Below, one piece after another: positions 50,204 through 62,698 of a stretch of 64,000 nucleotides of DNA. Made by a program: the position numbers and the translations under genes. The notes under the pieces are model-generated. The model was not told the DNA's origin, ran no database searches, and saw only the letters and a program-made list of their open reading frames with translations. Numbering within the stretch: the first letter of the stretch is position 1; each line of letters opens with the position of its first letter. Source of the stretch: Hordeum vulgare subsp. vulgare (lineage: Eukaryota > Streptophyta > Magnoliopsida > Poales > Poaceae); the NCBI RefSeq assembly GCF_904849725.1, contig NC_058519.1:536308316-536372315 (forward strand), written 5' to 3'.

Positions 50204-50869
50204 GGGCCCTAGTGACTAGCATTAAGCATGGCAAAGTAGTAGCAACATCAATTTGAGAACATAGTGGATACTAGGGATCAATCCCCGTCAAAACTAACTC
50301 GATTACATGATAGATCTCATCCTACTCATCATTGCCCAGCGATCCTACGAATAGATTACTCACGAACGATGAAGAGCTTCATGGAATTGGAGAGGGAAGA
50401 AGGTTGATGATGACGATGGCGACGATTTCCCCTCTCCGGAGCCCAAAACAGACTCCAGATCTGTCCTCTAGATGAAGAGCAGGATGTGGCGGCGCCTCCG
50501 TATCGCAAACGCGACGAAATCTTCTCTTCTGATTTTTTTCTGGGCGAAAGTGAATTTATAGAGCTGAGTTTGGGGGCGGCAGAGCCACGTGGGCCCCACA
50601 AGCTTGGTTGCCACGGCAACAGGGCTTGTGGCCCACTGGCCCACCCCCCTGTGGTGGATCTTTGCGCAGGTATTTTTCATATTTTCCAAAAAAATTCTCC
50701 GTAAATTTTCAGGACGTTCCGAGAACTTTCATTTCTGCACAAAAACAACACCATGGCAATTCTGCTGAAAACAACGTCAGTCCGGGTTAGTTCCATTCAA
50801 ATCATGCAAATTAGAGTCCAAAACAAGGGCAAAAGAGTTTGGAAAAGTAGATACGATGGAGACGTATCA
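50204..50869 (-). repeat. Partial 5' LTR of element D
   Basis: It matches 37127-37808 of the D 3' LTR closely, including the start TGATACGTCTCCATCG. The rest of this LTR was lost when E inserted and a deletion followed. Confidence 0.9.
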
Positions 50870-50874
50870 GCCAC

Positions 50875-51795
50875 CTGTCCCAAATCTTATCCACCCAATG
50901 GTCATATCATTGGCGCAATAATGTCTTATCATGTCGGGATGCTCCCAGGCTATAAATAGCCGCCCCCTACAACCACTAGCTGGTTGGATGCTCCGAGAGA
51001 AACTGACACCTGTCATTTAGAGCAACCCGGTTCCTCGAGGACTTTGAGCGGAAACCATCAAGTGAGGAAAAAACCCAAACACCCAAACTAAAACTCCAAA
51101 CCGAAAGTGATTGTGCATCACTGAAGTGATTGTTCCTGTGTGGAACCGACGCTTGTTACCTTTGAGGATTGTTTATCCTCGAGACGGTTAGGCGTCATGG
51201 TCTAGTGCATCCAGCAGTCAATTGTGGATCGTCGGGTGACCGGGTTTGTGATGGTTTGGAATTCTTCCCTTAAGACTTACCACGAGTGTTGGGCGAGGAC
51301 TGTGTGTCCTTAGCTCAAGGAGAATATGGTAGGGACTGTGTGTCCCAGGACTATGTGTCATTTGGTTTCAATACCAAAACCCCTCCAAACGAGACGTACA
51401 AGTGGCACAACAGTTGGAACTGGGTCATCAACCATTGTCTTCATCGAGCTACTCGTTCTGTTTCTTCAACTCTTTTTCATTTCCTCAATTGCATATTGAA
51501 GATTTTCATCTATACTGTTTGAATAATTTGACTGAAAACTTTTTCTGAATTCCTCACCTCAAATTCTTCACCTGAGTTATTCATCATCTGCTTATCCTGT
51601 TTACGTGACCTGTGCAAACCAAACCTATCAATTCACTCTGAGTACTTTGCTGTAGTTGCTTTTGCGTATTTGTCTAAGTACTATTTCCGCTGCACTTAGT
51701 TCATGAGTGAGGACTTTCCTCACTAGGAATATCCTCAATGATGAATTTGTAAAATTCGCCTATTCACCCCCTCTAGTCGATATAACACACTTTCA
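50875..51795 (+). mobile_element. Copia solo LTR C, right part
   Basis: It continues the LTR from 36091 after the D/E nest (GCCAC repeated at 50870-50874). It contains the TATA box GGCTATAAATAGCC near 50950 and ends ACACACTTTCA at 51795. TTTAC at 51796-51800 equals TTTAC at 35605-35609, so this is a solo LTR with an intact target duplication. Confidence 0.93.
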
Positions 51796-51800
51796 TTTAC

Positions 51801-52299
51801 CCAAAAAAATCAGGTCAGTCAATTCGTGTTCTCAAATATGATACCCAAAATTTGATCAAAAAAACTGATACCCAAAAATTTTGGTACCTAAAAATCAGGT
51901 TTGGGTTCGGGTTATCCCTAATTGGTGAACAAAATCACAGAGGAAGAAGATTGAGGACGTGTTGGCGCTGGCCTTGGAGGTGGTGGTGACCGGCGGTGCG
52001 TGACTAATGTAGCCAACAAGTCGGAGGTGATCGGTAACGCGTGGCTGAGGTGGCCAGCAAATTCGAGGTGGTCTATCTACGAAGGGACGACCCTCGACAA
52101 CTGGAGCCTAGAAGGATGAGCCACTCCGCAAACATATACATAATTTGTTATTGTTTCATGTTATCACTTATTTTTTTATCAATTCATATTATTTTTCTCG
52201 ATTAACCTATTAATTCAACGCCCACTGCTACTTCTTGTTTTATCCTTGTTTTTTTATTTCACATGAAATTAATATTCAAATTTTTATGATTTTTATGGA
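51801..52299. other. Right flank of solo LTR C, nothing recognised
   Basis: This stretch has a short run of repeats of ACCCAAAAATTTTGGTACC type near 51830-51910 and a GC-richer part (51950-52120). I find no gene or repeat family that I can name. Confidence 0.4.
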
Positions 52300-53050
52300 C
52301 CAGAAGAGAACGTACAAGCTTCAGGAAAGGAGCAGACGATCACTAGCGACCCACACACATTGAGGTAGCGCGACCTTGCCCTAGGGCGCGCCACCTAAGC
52401 GTGTGGCCACCACAACAATCACCTTTTGCTCAATTCCACTGTCATAAATCCCTATAAATATGGAAAACATTCGCGTACTTTTAGATGTATTTCATCATCG
52501 CCGCAAGTTCCTATTTCGTGAAGATCCAATCTGGAGGCCTATTCTAGAGCTTTGGCAGAGAGGGAAGCCATTGTCGGATTCTTCTTCATCAACCTTGTTG
52601 GCTACATGATGATGTGTGAATAGTTCCATTAGGGGTCCATAGTAGTATCTAGATGACATCTATTTTTTGGGATCTTCAATACAAACTTCCCGTTAACTTT
52701 CACGCGATCGAGATCAATTCGATGTAATCAGTGATGTGTTTATTGGGAGACGGTGGATTGCCACTTTATGGTCAGACTGTTTGTTCAAATCAACTTAATC
52801 TTTTAATATTTTATTTGTTGTATAATTAAATAGCTTTGCATGCTCTCTGATGTATCTATCTTATTTGTCCAAGTTCAATGGGTTTTTCTCCAGAAGGAGA
52901 GATGTCTTGTAGTGGGTTCAATCTTGCCATGTTCTAACCCAAACACGATAAGGGTCAAGACATGTATTGTATTGTTGCAACTAAGGATAAAAGGATGTTT
53001 TTTACCATGTTGATTGGCTTCTTCATGTCTACATTATGTCATCTTTATTA
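52300..53050 (+). repeat. Degenerate Gypsy LTR-like relic
   Basis: The order of motifs resembles the 3' part of a Triticeae Gypsy LTR: CCTATAAATATGG (about 52450), a leader with GATCCAATCTGGAGGCC, a CTACATGATGATG-like block, TAGTTCCATTAGGGG, CTTCAATACAA and TTCGATGTAAT. The ends are not recognisable and no target duplication is found, so this is an old fragment. The assignment is by eye only. Confidence 0.45.
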
Positions 53051-53630
53051 TTGCGATAAGCTGTTTCTTACAAACTTAATACCTTGAGATGCATGCTGGA
53101 TAGCGGTTTTGGCGTGGAGTATTAGTAATACTAGAACATTGATGGCGCGCGTTGCAGCGCCCATGAATTTTTTCAGTTGGATGATAGGAATTTTTTTAAT
53201 GCATGGGCTTGTGAAAATAAAGTTAAGTTTGTGTAGATAAAGAATATATGTTTGACAGTAAACGAAACACACAATAATCTACATCAATATTGTCTTAGAA
53301 AACATGTTGACACATCAACTATTTGCCAACACGGGAGAAGAATTATAAACCACCATAGCTAAAAGCTGCAACCTGCACGAAATACAACACCTTCAACGGG
53401 TAATATTTCACTGCAGAATGGATGGAGTACTATCATAGGGTTCCACCAGAAGATGATCACCAACCTAGGTCATACATACAGGAGCAGAGCAAAAGGGTTG
53501 ACACCAGGTGTACCCATTGACACGAGATGCAGAGCCCCAACCGATGATGCAGCAGAGCCTCATTGAGTTATGTGCAGAGTAGTTACAACAAGTAGTAGAC
53601 AGAGAATCAGCGAGGGAAGCTGATATTTAC
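53051..53630. other. Intergenic, nothing recognised
   Basis: No coding frame, element ends or RNA gene are seen. It adjoins the decayed DUF616 exon and may contain eroded intron sequence of that former gene. Confidence 0.35.
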
Positions 53631-53734
53631 CTCTCTAATAGATGATAAGGATCCTTCAGAAGTTTAAGTTTCCCATCGATCCAAAGTGAATACCATACAT
53701 TAGGAAAGAGTAGATGAAGTCATCGTTTTGGAAC
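53631..53734 (-). pseudogene. Decayed exon of a DUF616 (MUCI70/TOD1-like) gene
   Basis: The minus strand has a 104-nt block bounded by a good acceptor (CTCAAACAG) and a good donor (GAGAG followed by GTAAAT). It reads VPKR, a TGA, then LHLLFPNVWYSLWIDGKLKL and LKDPYHLLER. Plant DUF616 proteins (putative glycosyltransferases or alkaline ceramidase-type TOD1 proteins of the Golgi/endomembrane system) have a closely similar stretch, VPK...LFPN..YS.W.DGKL.L..DPY..LER. The stop and the absence of recognisable neighbouring exons indicate a gene relic. The family call rests on about 30 residues. Confidence 0.65.
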
Positions 53735-54467
53735 CTGTTTGAGGAAAATATCAAAATGGATTTAGTTCAGAAAATCATGACAAGGGAAATAAATAATTAC
53801 AAAATAAATAAATAACTGATGCTGATTCACATTAATCACAACATCCTCCTCTCGCCTTTCTACTTTACAATAGAAAAATCCTTGTGGAGACAATAAACAA
53901 ATATGAATATTGTGCAATCCAAATTTTTACATACTCACACAATGCAGATTAGAATGAAACCATGTCTCTCTCAGATGGCACAGTAATCTGGATAAGAATG
54001 CATGTTGTTTTTAGCAGATTGTGTATAATTATCTTTGCATGTAACTTTTAGTTTACATTGCTCGCTAAGCTGAACTTTAACTTGTGCACGATCTCCATGC
54101 CAGAAGTAACTATCACTAATTAGAGATGGAATAGGAAGAAAATATACTGACCGATTGGCCTTCAGGCAGAACATATGCAAAGATTGCTATCCTGCAACAT
54201 GAATAAACTGAGTAAAAGAACATATGCACAGATTTGTAGCATAGATCAACATTCAACAAAAAGTAAGGACTTCATGGTAGAAAGCAGTAAAAAAGCAAAG
54301 TTCAGTGACGAGCATTTTGAGTAAAAGGACACTAACGGTGGCCACTTCCTGATTGTCGTGGAATACTACTCGCCATGTAGAAAGTAGACAAATCTGAAGA
54401 TTAGAACATCCAAGATAAAGAGAAGTTATATTTGCATAGACATTGGGATGTAGGTCCGGACCCTTTT
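53735..54467. other. Intergenic flank of the WIS/Angela LTR, nothing recognised
   Basis: AT-rich single-copy-looking DNA lies upstream (on the minus strand) of the DUF616 exon. A 79-codon frame near the LTR (54253-54492, minus) runs into the LTR and is not supported as a gene. Confidence 0.4.
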
Positions 54468-56296
54468 TGTTGGAATTATGCCCTAGAGGCAATAATAAAT
54501 GTATAGTTATTATTATAATTCATGTATCAAGATAATAGTTTATTATCCATGCTATAATTGTATTGAATGAAGACTCATTTACATGTGTGGATACATAGAC
54601 AAAACACCGTCCCTAGCATGCCTCTAGTTGGCTAGCCAGTTGATCGATGATAGTCAGTGTCTTCTGATTATGAACAAGGTGTTGTTGCTTGATAACTGGA
54701 TCACGTCATTGGGAGAATCACGTGATGGACTAGACCCAAACTAATAGACGTAGCATGTTGATCGTGTCATTTTGTTGCTACTGTTTTCTGCGTGTCAAGT
54801 ATTTATTCCTATGACCATGAGATCATATAACTCACTGACACCGGAGGAATGCTTTGTGTTTATCAAACGTCGCAACGTAACTGGGTGACTATAAAGATGC
54901 TCTACAGGTATCTCCGAAGGTGTTAGTTGAGTTAGTATGGATCAAGACTGGGATTTGTCACTCCGTGTGACGGAGAGGTATCTCGGGGCCCACTCGGTAA
55001 TACGACATCACACACAAGCCTTGCAAGCAATGTAACTTAGTGTAAGTTGCGGGATCTTGTATTACGGAACGAGTAAAGAGACTTGCCGGTAAACGAGATT
55101 GAAATAGGTATGCGGATACTGACGATCGAATCTCGGGCAAGTAACATACCGAAGGACGAAGGGAATGACATACGGGATTATACGAATCCTTGGCACTGAG
55201 GTTCAAACGATAAGATCTTCGTGGAATATGTAGGATCCAATATGGGCATCCAGGTCCCTCTATTGGATATTGACCGAGGAGTCTCTCGGGTCATGTCTAC
55301 ATAGTTCTCGAACCCCCAGGGTCTGCACACTTAAGGTTCGACGTTGTTTTATGCGTATTTGAGTTATATGGTTGGTTACCGAATGTTGTTCGGAGTCCCG
55401 GATGAGATCACGGACGTCACGAGGGTTTCCGGAATGGTCCAGAAACGAAGATTGATATATAGGATGACCTCATTTGATTACCGGAAGGTTTTCGGAGTTA
55501 CCGGGAATGTACCGGGAATGACGAATGGGTTCCGGGAGTTCACCGGGGGGGGGGGGGGCAACCCACCCCGGGGAAGCCCATAGGCTTTGGGGAGACACAC
55601 CAGCCCTTAGTGGGCTGGTGGGACAGCCCCAAGGAGGCCTATGCGCCAAGAAAAGAAAATCAAAGGAAAAGAAAACAAAAGAGGGAAGAAGTGGGAAGGG
55701 AGGGGGACTCCTCCCACCAAACCAAGTCCAACTCGGTTTGGGGGGGGGGAGTCCTCCCCCCCTTGGCTCGGCCGACCCCTTGGGAGTCCCTTGGACCCCA
55801 AGGCAAGGTCCCCCTCCCTCCTCCTATATATATGGGGCTTTTAGGGCAGATTTGAGACGACTTTCTCACGGCTGCCCGACCACATACCTCCATAGTTTTT
55901 CCTCTAGATCGTGTTTCTGCGGAGCTCGGGCGGAGCCGTGCTGAGACAAGATCATGACCAACCTCCGGAGCGCCGTCACGCTGCCGGAGAAATCTTCTAC
56001 CTCTCCGTCTCTCTTGCTGGATCAAGAAGGCCGAGATCATTGTCGAGTTGTACGTGTGCTGAACGCGGAGGTGCCGTCCGTTCGGTACTAGATCGTGGAC
56101 TGATCGCGGGATTGTTCGCGGGGCGGATCGAGGGACGTGAGGACGTTCCACTACATCAACCGCGTTCTCTAACGCTTCTGCTGTACGATCTACAAGGGTA
56201 CGTAGATCACTCATCCCCTCTCGTAGATGGACATCACCATGATAGGTCTTCGTGCGCGTAGGAAATTTTTTGTTTCCCATGCGACGTTCCCCAACA
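54468..56296 (+). mobile_element. WIS/Angela/BARE-1-type Copia solo LTR
   Basis: This 1829-bp LTR has ends TGTTGGAATTATGCCCTAG and CGTTCCCCAACA, diagnostic for the WIS/Angela/BARE-1 group, and a target duplication CTTTT at 54463-54467 and 56297-56301. A TATA box (TATATATA, 55825-55832) is followed by the usual leader. There is a G14 run at 55545-55558. No internal domain is present. Frames inside it (for example 55525-55944) are composition effects of the GC-rich part. Confidence 0.96.
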
Positions 56297-56301
56297 CTTT
56301 T

Positions 56302-57171
56302 CCCCTGCCAAGACATCCTCTGCAGCAAAGTTCCTCCCTGTTGTACCGATCTGAGAGAAAATCCTTCATCGCCAGCGATTTGGGAGTGAAGCCCATACCT
56401 GCTGCCTGCACCTTCAGAGAAAAGATTGTAGAAGGACAGCACAGCTCGCCACCGTCTCTCACTCCCACTGGATCCCCTTGTCTGCTGGATCCATTTCCCT
56501 CAAGCGCATCGGCTGAAGCGTGTCCTGCTGGATCCCCTCGGTCGCCTCCCCTCGCGCCGGTTTTGCGCCCCGTGCGTTGGATCAGCTTGCTTCTCTCGTG
56601 CTCGATACCCTCGCAAGTGTGGTTGCGGCTCCAAGGGGATCCGATGCTCAGTGACATGCCCGATGGCGTCCCCACCAGGGAAGGCTCCGAGGAGCTTGGG
56701 AAGCTGCTGCGCCGCCATCGCTCAGATGGAGACGAGCGACACAAGGCAAGTCGCGAGGAGGTGGGATGGGGTTAGCCCAACCATAAGCGTATCACGGCCG
56801 TTCGTTCGTGATCAGATGTTAACTCGTATAGACAAATGAGAGGGCTTCAAACTGGCTTCGAGAGTAGCAGCCCCCACCACAGTCGGCCCGTTAGTAGCCC
56901 ACACGTGAGTAGAGGCGCATCAGACAACCCAGTTTGCCACCTGAACATTGATTTGACGGTGATCTACACCCCACACGCGAAATCAACGGCTCACGAGCAA
57001 GGATGCGTGAGAGAGCTCGGAATAGGTTCGGTTTTACTGTCCTTAATATGCAATTGGATTAACAATATACTTATCACAGATGTAATGGCCATATGATATT
57101 ATACCATGAATGATCCTAGTCATAAATATAATTTGGTCAATTGCCCAACGGTAATTTTTTACCATGCCATT
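56302..57171. other. GC-rich intergenic stretch right of the WIS/Angela LTR
   Basis: A GC-rich part (56480-56760) looks like a gene 5' end, with possible ATG codons on the minus strand (56718, MAAQQLPKLLGAFPGGD), but the frame is short and its family is not recognised. It could be the first exon or leader of the former gene whose DUF616 exon lies at 53631-53734 on the same strand; this is only positional reasoning. The rest, to 57171, holds nothing I can identify. Confidence 0.3.
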
Positions 57172-57593
57172 TGCCTATTTCCGATAGAGATGTTTTTCTC
57201 CCGATTAGTATATCGTGTTGGGTGATGTTAGAGACAATATTTACTTTGAAAGGAGAGTGGACTTGTTCAGTGTGTGGGGTCGCTAGGGTTAGACATGAGG
57301 GGTACTAGAGACAATATTTACCCGAAAAGAAGTCAGTCAGATTGAAGTGGGAGTAGTGTATGGGCTAGACATGAGGGGTATTAGAGACGAACACGCACTT
57401 CGTCACGCCGTTCTTCACTCGTGGGTTTGTCTTCTTTCTCTAGCAAGTTGTTTCCTTTGGTTTTATCTGCATTGGCTTAGCTCAATTATGTTTTGGTGGT
57501 CTTTTTCTCCTGTTCGTATATCATATTGGATGTTGTTAGAGACAATTTTTATTCTAAAAGGACAGTGGACTTGTTCAATGTGTGGTTGTGACG
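57172..57593 (+). repeat. Local direct duplication of about 110 bp
   Basis: Blocks 57172-57280 and 57479-57593 share a core: TTTTTCTCC...CGTATATC, TTGGGTGATGTTAGAGACAA or its variant, and AGTGGACTTGTTCA.TGTGTGG. In between, the phrase AGACATGAGGGGTA.TAGAGAC also occurs twice (about 57291 and 57367). The copies differ by many substitutions. Confidence 0.65.
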
Positions 57594-58029
57594 TCGGTAC
57601 ACATCTTGGCCTCGAGAAGGTTGTTGTGCGAGCCCCTTGAGAGCTCTTATTCCACACTAAACCACTGGAATTGCTACTATACCGTTCACGTGAGCCGGTC
57701 CATGAAGCTCCCTACTCCACTCACTCGCTTACATTTGATTCGCTCGCTCCACTTCTATCTTATAAAAGGTCGGCTTTTACTTTATTTTAAAAGAGGTTAT
57801 TGAGTTATAATATGTTCATGGATTTTAAAAGCCATATATTTATCATATTTTTCATGAATTAACATTTTTATTAATTCAAAACTAATTGGAGATTTTTTAA
57901 AATATGCACCATATTTTAAATTTCATTTTTTTAAAATATATAATCATGAACTGAATTGTGAAAATAGTAATGAAAACTGAAAATATGAGAAAAACCAAAA
58001 AAAAGAAACTAATAAAAGGGAAAAACAAA
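57594..58029. other. Intergenic, nothing recognised
   Basis: AT-rich DNA with no gene or element signature. The A/T-rich phrases TTCATGAATTAA and AAAACATAATATGAAA-like words are not structured enough to call. Confidence 0.35.
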
Positions 58030-58445
58030 CATGAAACCCTTAACTAACTACATACACCCTTACAAGCAAGGCCCAACGACCCTATAGACCCGGACTTACC
58101 AGGAGGCTCCAAATCTAATGAGCCTAGTATTTTATATAAAAGAAAAGTAGCAAAAATTTAAAATGTACATCCATTACAAAAATATTGTGAATTAAAAAAT
58201 GGTTGGGATTTTTTTTAAAAGGTCACTGTATAATTGAGATGTTCAAAAAATTAATAAATGTTCATGAATTAAAAGGTGTTAAAAATAAAAAATAAAATAA
58301 AAAAAGAAAACCCAAAGAGAAAAACTAATAAAAAAGGGCCCCCAACTAACTACATACACGCTTACAGGCGGGCCCCAGCGACCCCACAGATCATGATGGA
58401 CCAAGATGCTCAAAATATAGGTGAGCTTAGTGTCTTATTAATTCA
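58030..58445 (+). repeat. Local direct duplication of about 100 bp
   Basis: The phrase AACTAACTACATACAC.CTTACA.GC..GGCCC.A.CGACC is present at about 58042-58085 and again at about 58344-58385. Each is followed by a similar block that ends GAGCCTAGTATTTTAT or GAGCTTAGTGTCTTAT. The copies are about 300 bp apart and imperfect. Confidence 0.65.
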
Positions 58446-59260
58446 CTGAAAATAATATGTCGGAATGACCACAAAAATGAGGAGAAAAAGAACTCAAAAC
58501 GTGTAATTTTGTCTAAGTGGGACTTAAATGTGTGTTGTTGGCAAATACAAACAAAAAGACGTGCTTTGGAGAAAGGTCAAAGGAGTGCGATTTACAAAGA
58601 AGGGTGTACTACTGGTTTCTAAACAGTAAAAAAGGTGACTCAAAAGTTGTTCGAGAATCCTTGTTGGCATTTGTGGCGAATTGCCTGTTGTTGGAGTTGG
58701 AATACTTACGAAATTGTTTTAGTGCCTTCACTGCGTGCCTAGCAATTGTAATGCGGCTCACAAATTGTTCGCATTTGCTTAAATCTTCGTGTAGATATTC
58801 TCTGAAGTTAATTGGATTAGGTCTTTCAAGATGAGAATGCTTGAGAATGTCGATGTTGTATCTATTCTAAAGCTTCTTTATTTTGTAAATTCGGGTATAG
58901 CTGTTTTATCGCTACCATTGCACTATTGTAACAGAAAAGAGGTTCGTTGATCAGCTGGAGTGGCAGTAAGGCAAATTAGCTGCAGGTTCACCACACTGCT
59001 GCCATTCTCGTCGTACAGCGTCATTTAGCAGATATATGTTGAATGCATAAACCAGCACTCCAGATATCCCACATTCCTCATGCTGCAGCTTTTCTTTGCT
59101 CGTCAGACAAACAACGGTCTCAGAAGGCATGCTCATACCATTCAGATAAATACAGGAGCACTAAGTTGAACTCTGCGAAATAGACCGACTATTTCGGGTA
59201 GCAAAGAGCTATTTGGCTGTGCCGAAAAAGAAAAAAACTACCAAAATCTATGTCTAGATG
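58446..59260. other. Intergenic, nothing recognised
   Basis: No family is recognised. A 105-codon frame at 58517-58834 (plus) has no visible domain and no conservation evidence, so it is not called. The RPB5 duplication begins by 59261 at the latest. Confidence 0.4.
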
Positions 59261-59449
59261 CTAGCTAACAGAGTCATGTCAAATTGACAGGCAGATGTAA
59301 AGACAGAGCACTAAGGCCGTTCAGAAAGTACTTTGTTCCTCAGAGAAAGCAAGTGTCTACTACTGAGGGGCTAGCATTGGAGGAAGCATTTTAACTGGCA
59401 GTGCTTGCACCTTGCAGAACATCTCTGACCCTCAAGAATGTAGTGGAGC
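59261..59449. other. 3' UTR and downstream flank of RPB5 copy 2
   Basis: It matches 1-178 of the window and keeps the uninterrupted pre-insertion site GAGCTCAGAC around the stop codon of copy 2. It therefore shows the ancestral state before the MITE entered copy 1. Confidence 0.8.
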
Positions 59450-61640
<2,191 letters not shown>

Positions 61641-61813
61641 TTTGTAAGTAGATTTGCCCTTTTTTGAATCACAAAAATGGGCCATAGTATCTATGTTGTA
61701 ACTTGAGAGCTCCTCTGAACCCAAATGTTGCTAGTCTGTATGGTGCCATCTTGAGATAAACCATGTCCCCAATGCCAAAACTCTTTTCACTCTTTTTAAA
61801 TCAGCATAGCGCT
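61641..61813 (-). other. Junction between RPB5 flank and Gypsy remnant
   Basis: RPB5 homology ends at about 61640. The following bases already belong to the decayed Gypsy pol or its 3' part, but no frame is clear. Confidence 0.4.
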
Positions 61814-62698
61814 TCATTCTGTTCTGAGCTTGTGTAAATTTTCTTTCAGTTGCTCCAGCATCTGTTGTTTAGCCAACAAGAAGTTTTGTGCTTCTTCATC
61901 TTCAGGACCATGTACAACCAATTCTGAAAATAATGAAGGGGCAAAACCATACAAAGCTTGAAATGGTGACATTTTTATAGCAGTGTGATACGTGGTGTTG
62001 TACCAGTATTTAATGAGAGAAATCCTTGAGCTCCATTTGGTTGGATTTGAGTGAGTCATGCACCTCAGATATGATTCCACACATTGATTCACTCTCTCAG
62101 TATGGCCATCAATCTGAGGGTGATAGGCAGTACTGTATCTGAGCTCACTTTTCTAGGCATAGAAAATATCTGTGCATAGTTTGCTGGTAAATATTCTATC
62201 TCTATCTCAGATAAAGAGTTGTGGAGGCCCATGAAGTCTAAGGATGTTACCCACAAAGGCTTGAGCTACAGTAAGCACTCTTTAAGGATGAGACAATGGG
62301 ATAAAATGGGCATACTTCGTAAATCTATCGACCACCACTAATATCACTTCCTTTCCTTGTGACTTGGGCAGTCCTTCAATAAAATCCATTGAAATATGCT
62401 GCCAAGCCATGTCAGCTATAGGGAGAGGATCTAGCAGCCTAGGTTGCAAGCAATTTTCATGTTTAGCTCTTTGACAAATGGGACAGGCTGCAATAAAATT
62501 TTCCACTTCATGTTTCATACCAGGCCAATAAAAATGCTCTTAACTCTTTGATATGTAGCTCTCATGCGTGAATGACCCCCAACTAGAGAGCTGTGCAGAG
62601 CTTCTAGTAACCTGATTTTCAATTATTTGACATTGCCAACTAAGATTCTTCCTCTAACTGATAATACATACTACCAATTGGTGATCCTCAATAGTATG
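61814..62698 (-). pseudogene. Decayed Ty3/Gypsy integrase fragment (chromovirus-like)
   Basis: This is the integrase part of a Gypsy pol on the minus strand, read from 62698 to 61814. The zinc-finger end is CPICQRAKH (about 62480). The first catalytic Asp is in ISMDFIEGLPKS, then VVVDRFTKYAHFIPLSHP. A second block has DRDRIFTSK with a stop just before it (about 62215), then TAYHPQIDGHTERVNQ with the catalytic Glu, and the C-terminal part IKYWYNTTYHTAIKMSPFQALYG. A frameshift lies near 62540 and several stops interrupt it. RT and LTRs of this element are not in the window. It is unrelated to elements D and E. Confidence 0.85.

Larger units (their letters stand above)
36092..50869 (-). mobile_element. 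Athila-type Gypsy element D, with element E inside
   Basis: The outer element of a 14.8-kb nest on the minus strand has ends TGATACGTCTCC (50869) and GTGCCAATCA (36092), and a target duplication GCCAC at 36087-36091 and 50870-50874. From its 5' end: partial LTR 50869-50204, element E, gag end and protease, GC-rich spacer, a 374-aa ORF, non-coding spacer, polypurine tract, 3' LTR 37808-36092. Primer site, N-terminal gag, RT, RNase H and integrase are missing. The LTR start is like that of the Triticeae Fatima/Sabrina group; the exact family name is uncertain. Confidence 0.85.

Noticed and set aside
36092..50869. One single Gypsy element
   Set aside because: Two different LTR families, two polypurine tracts next to LTRs and two partial gag genes show two elements.
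55525..56442. Frames of up to 260 aa in the right half of the WIS/Angela LTR
   Set aside because: The LTR ends and target repeats are clear, and known WIS/Angela LTRs are non-coding. GC-rich composition explains the frames.
57347..57640. 97-codon frame as a gene
   Set aside because: It runs through a locally duplicated non-coding block, and no domain or conservation supports it.
58517..58834. 105-codon frame as a gene
   Set aside because: No recognisable family, no neighbouring exons and no coding signal beyond openness.
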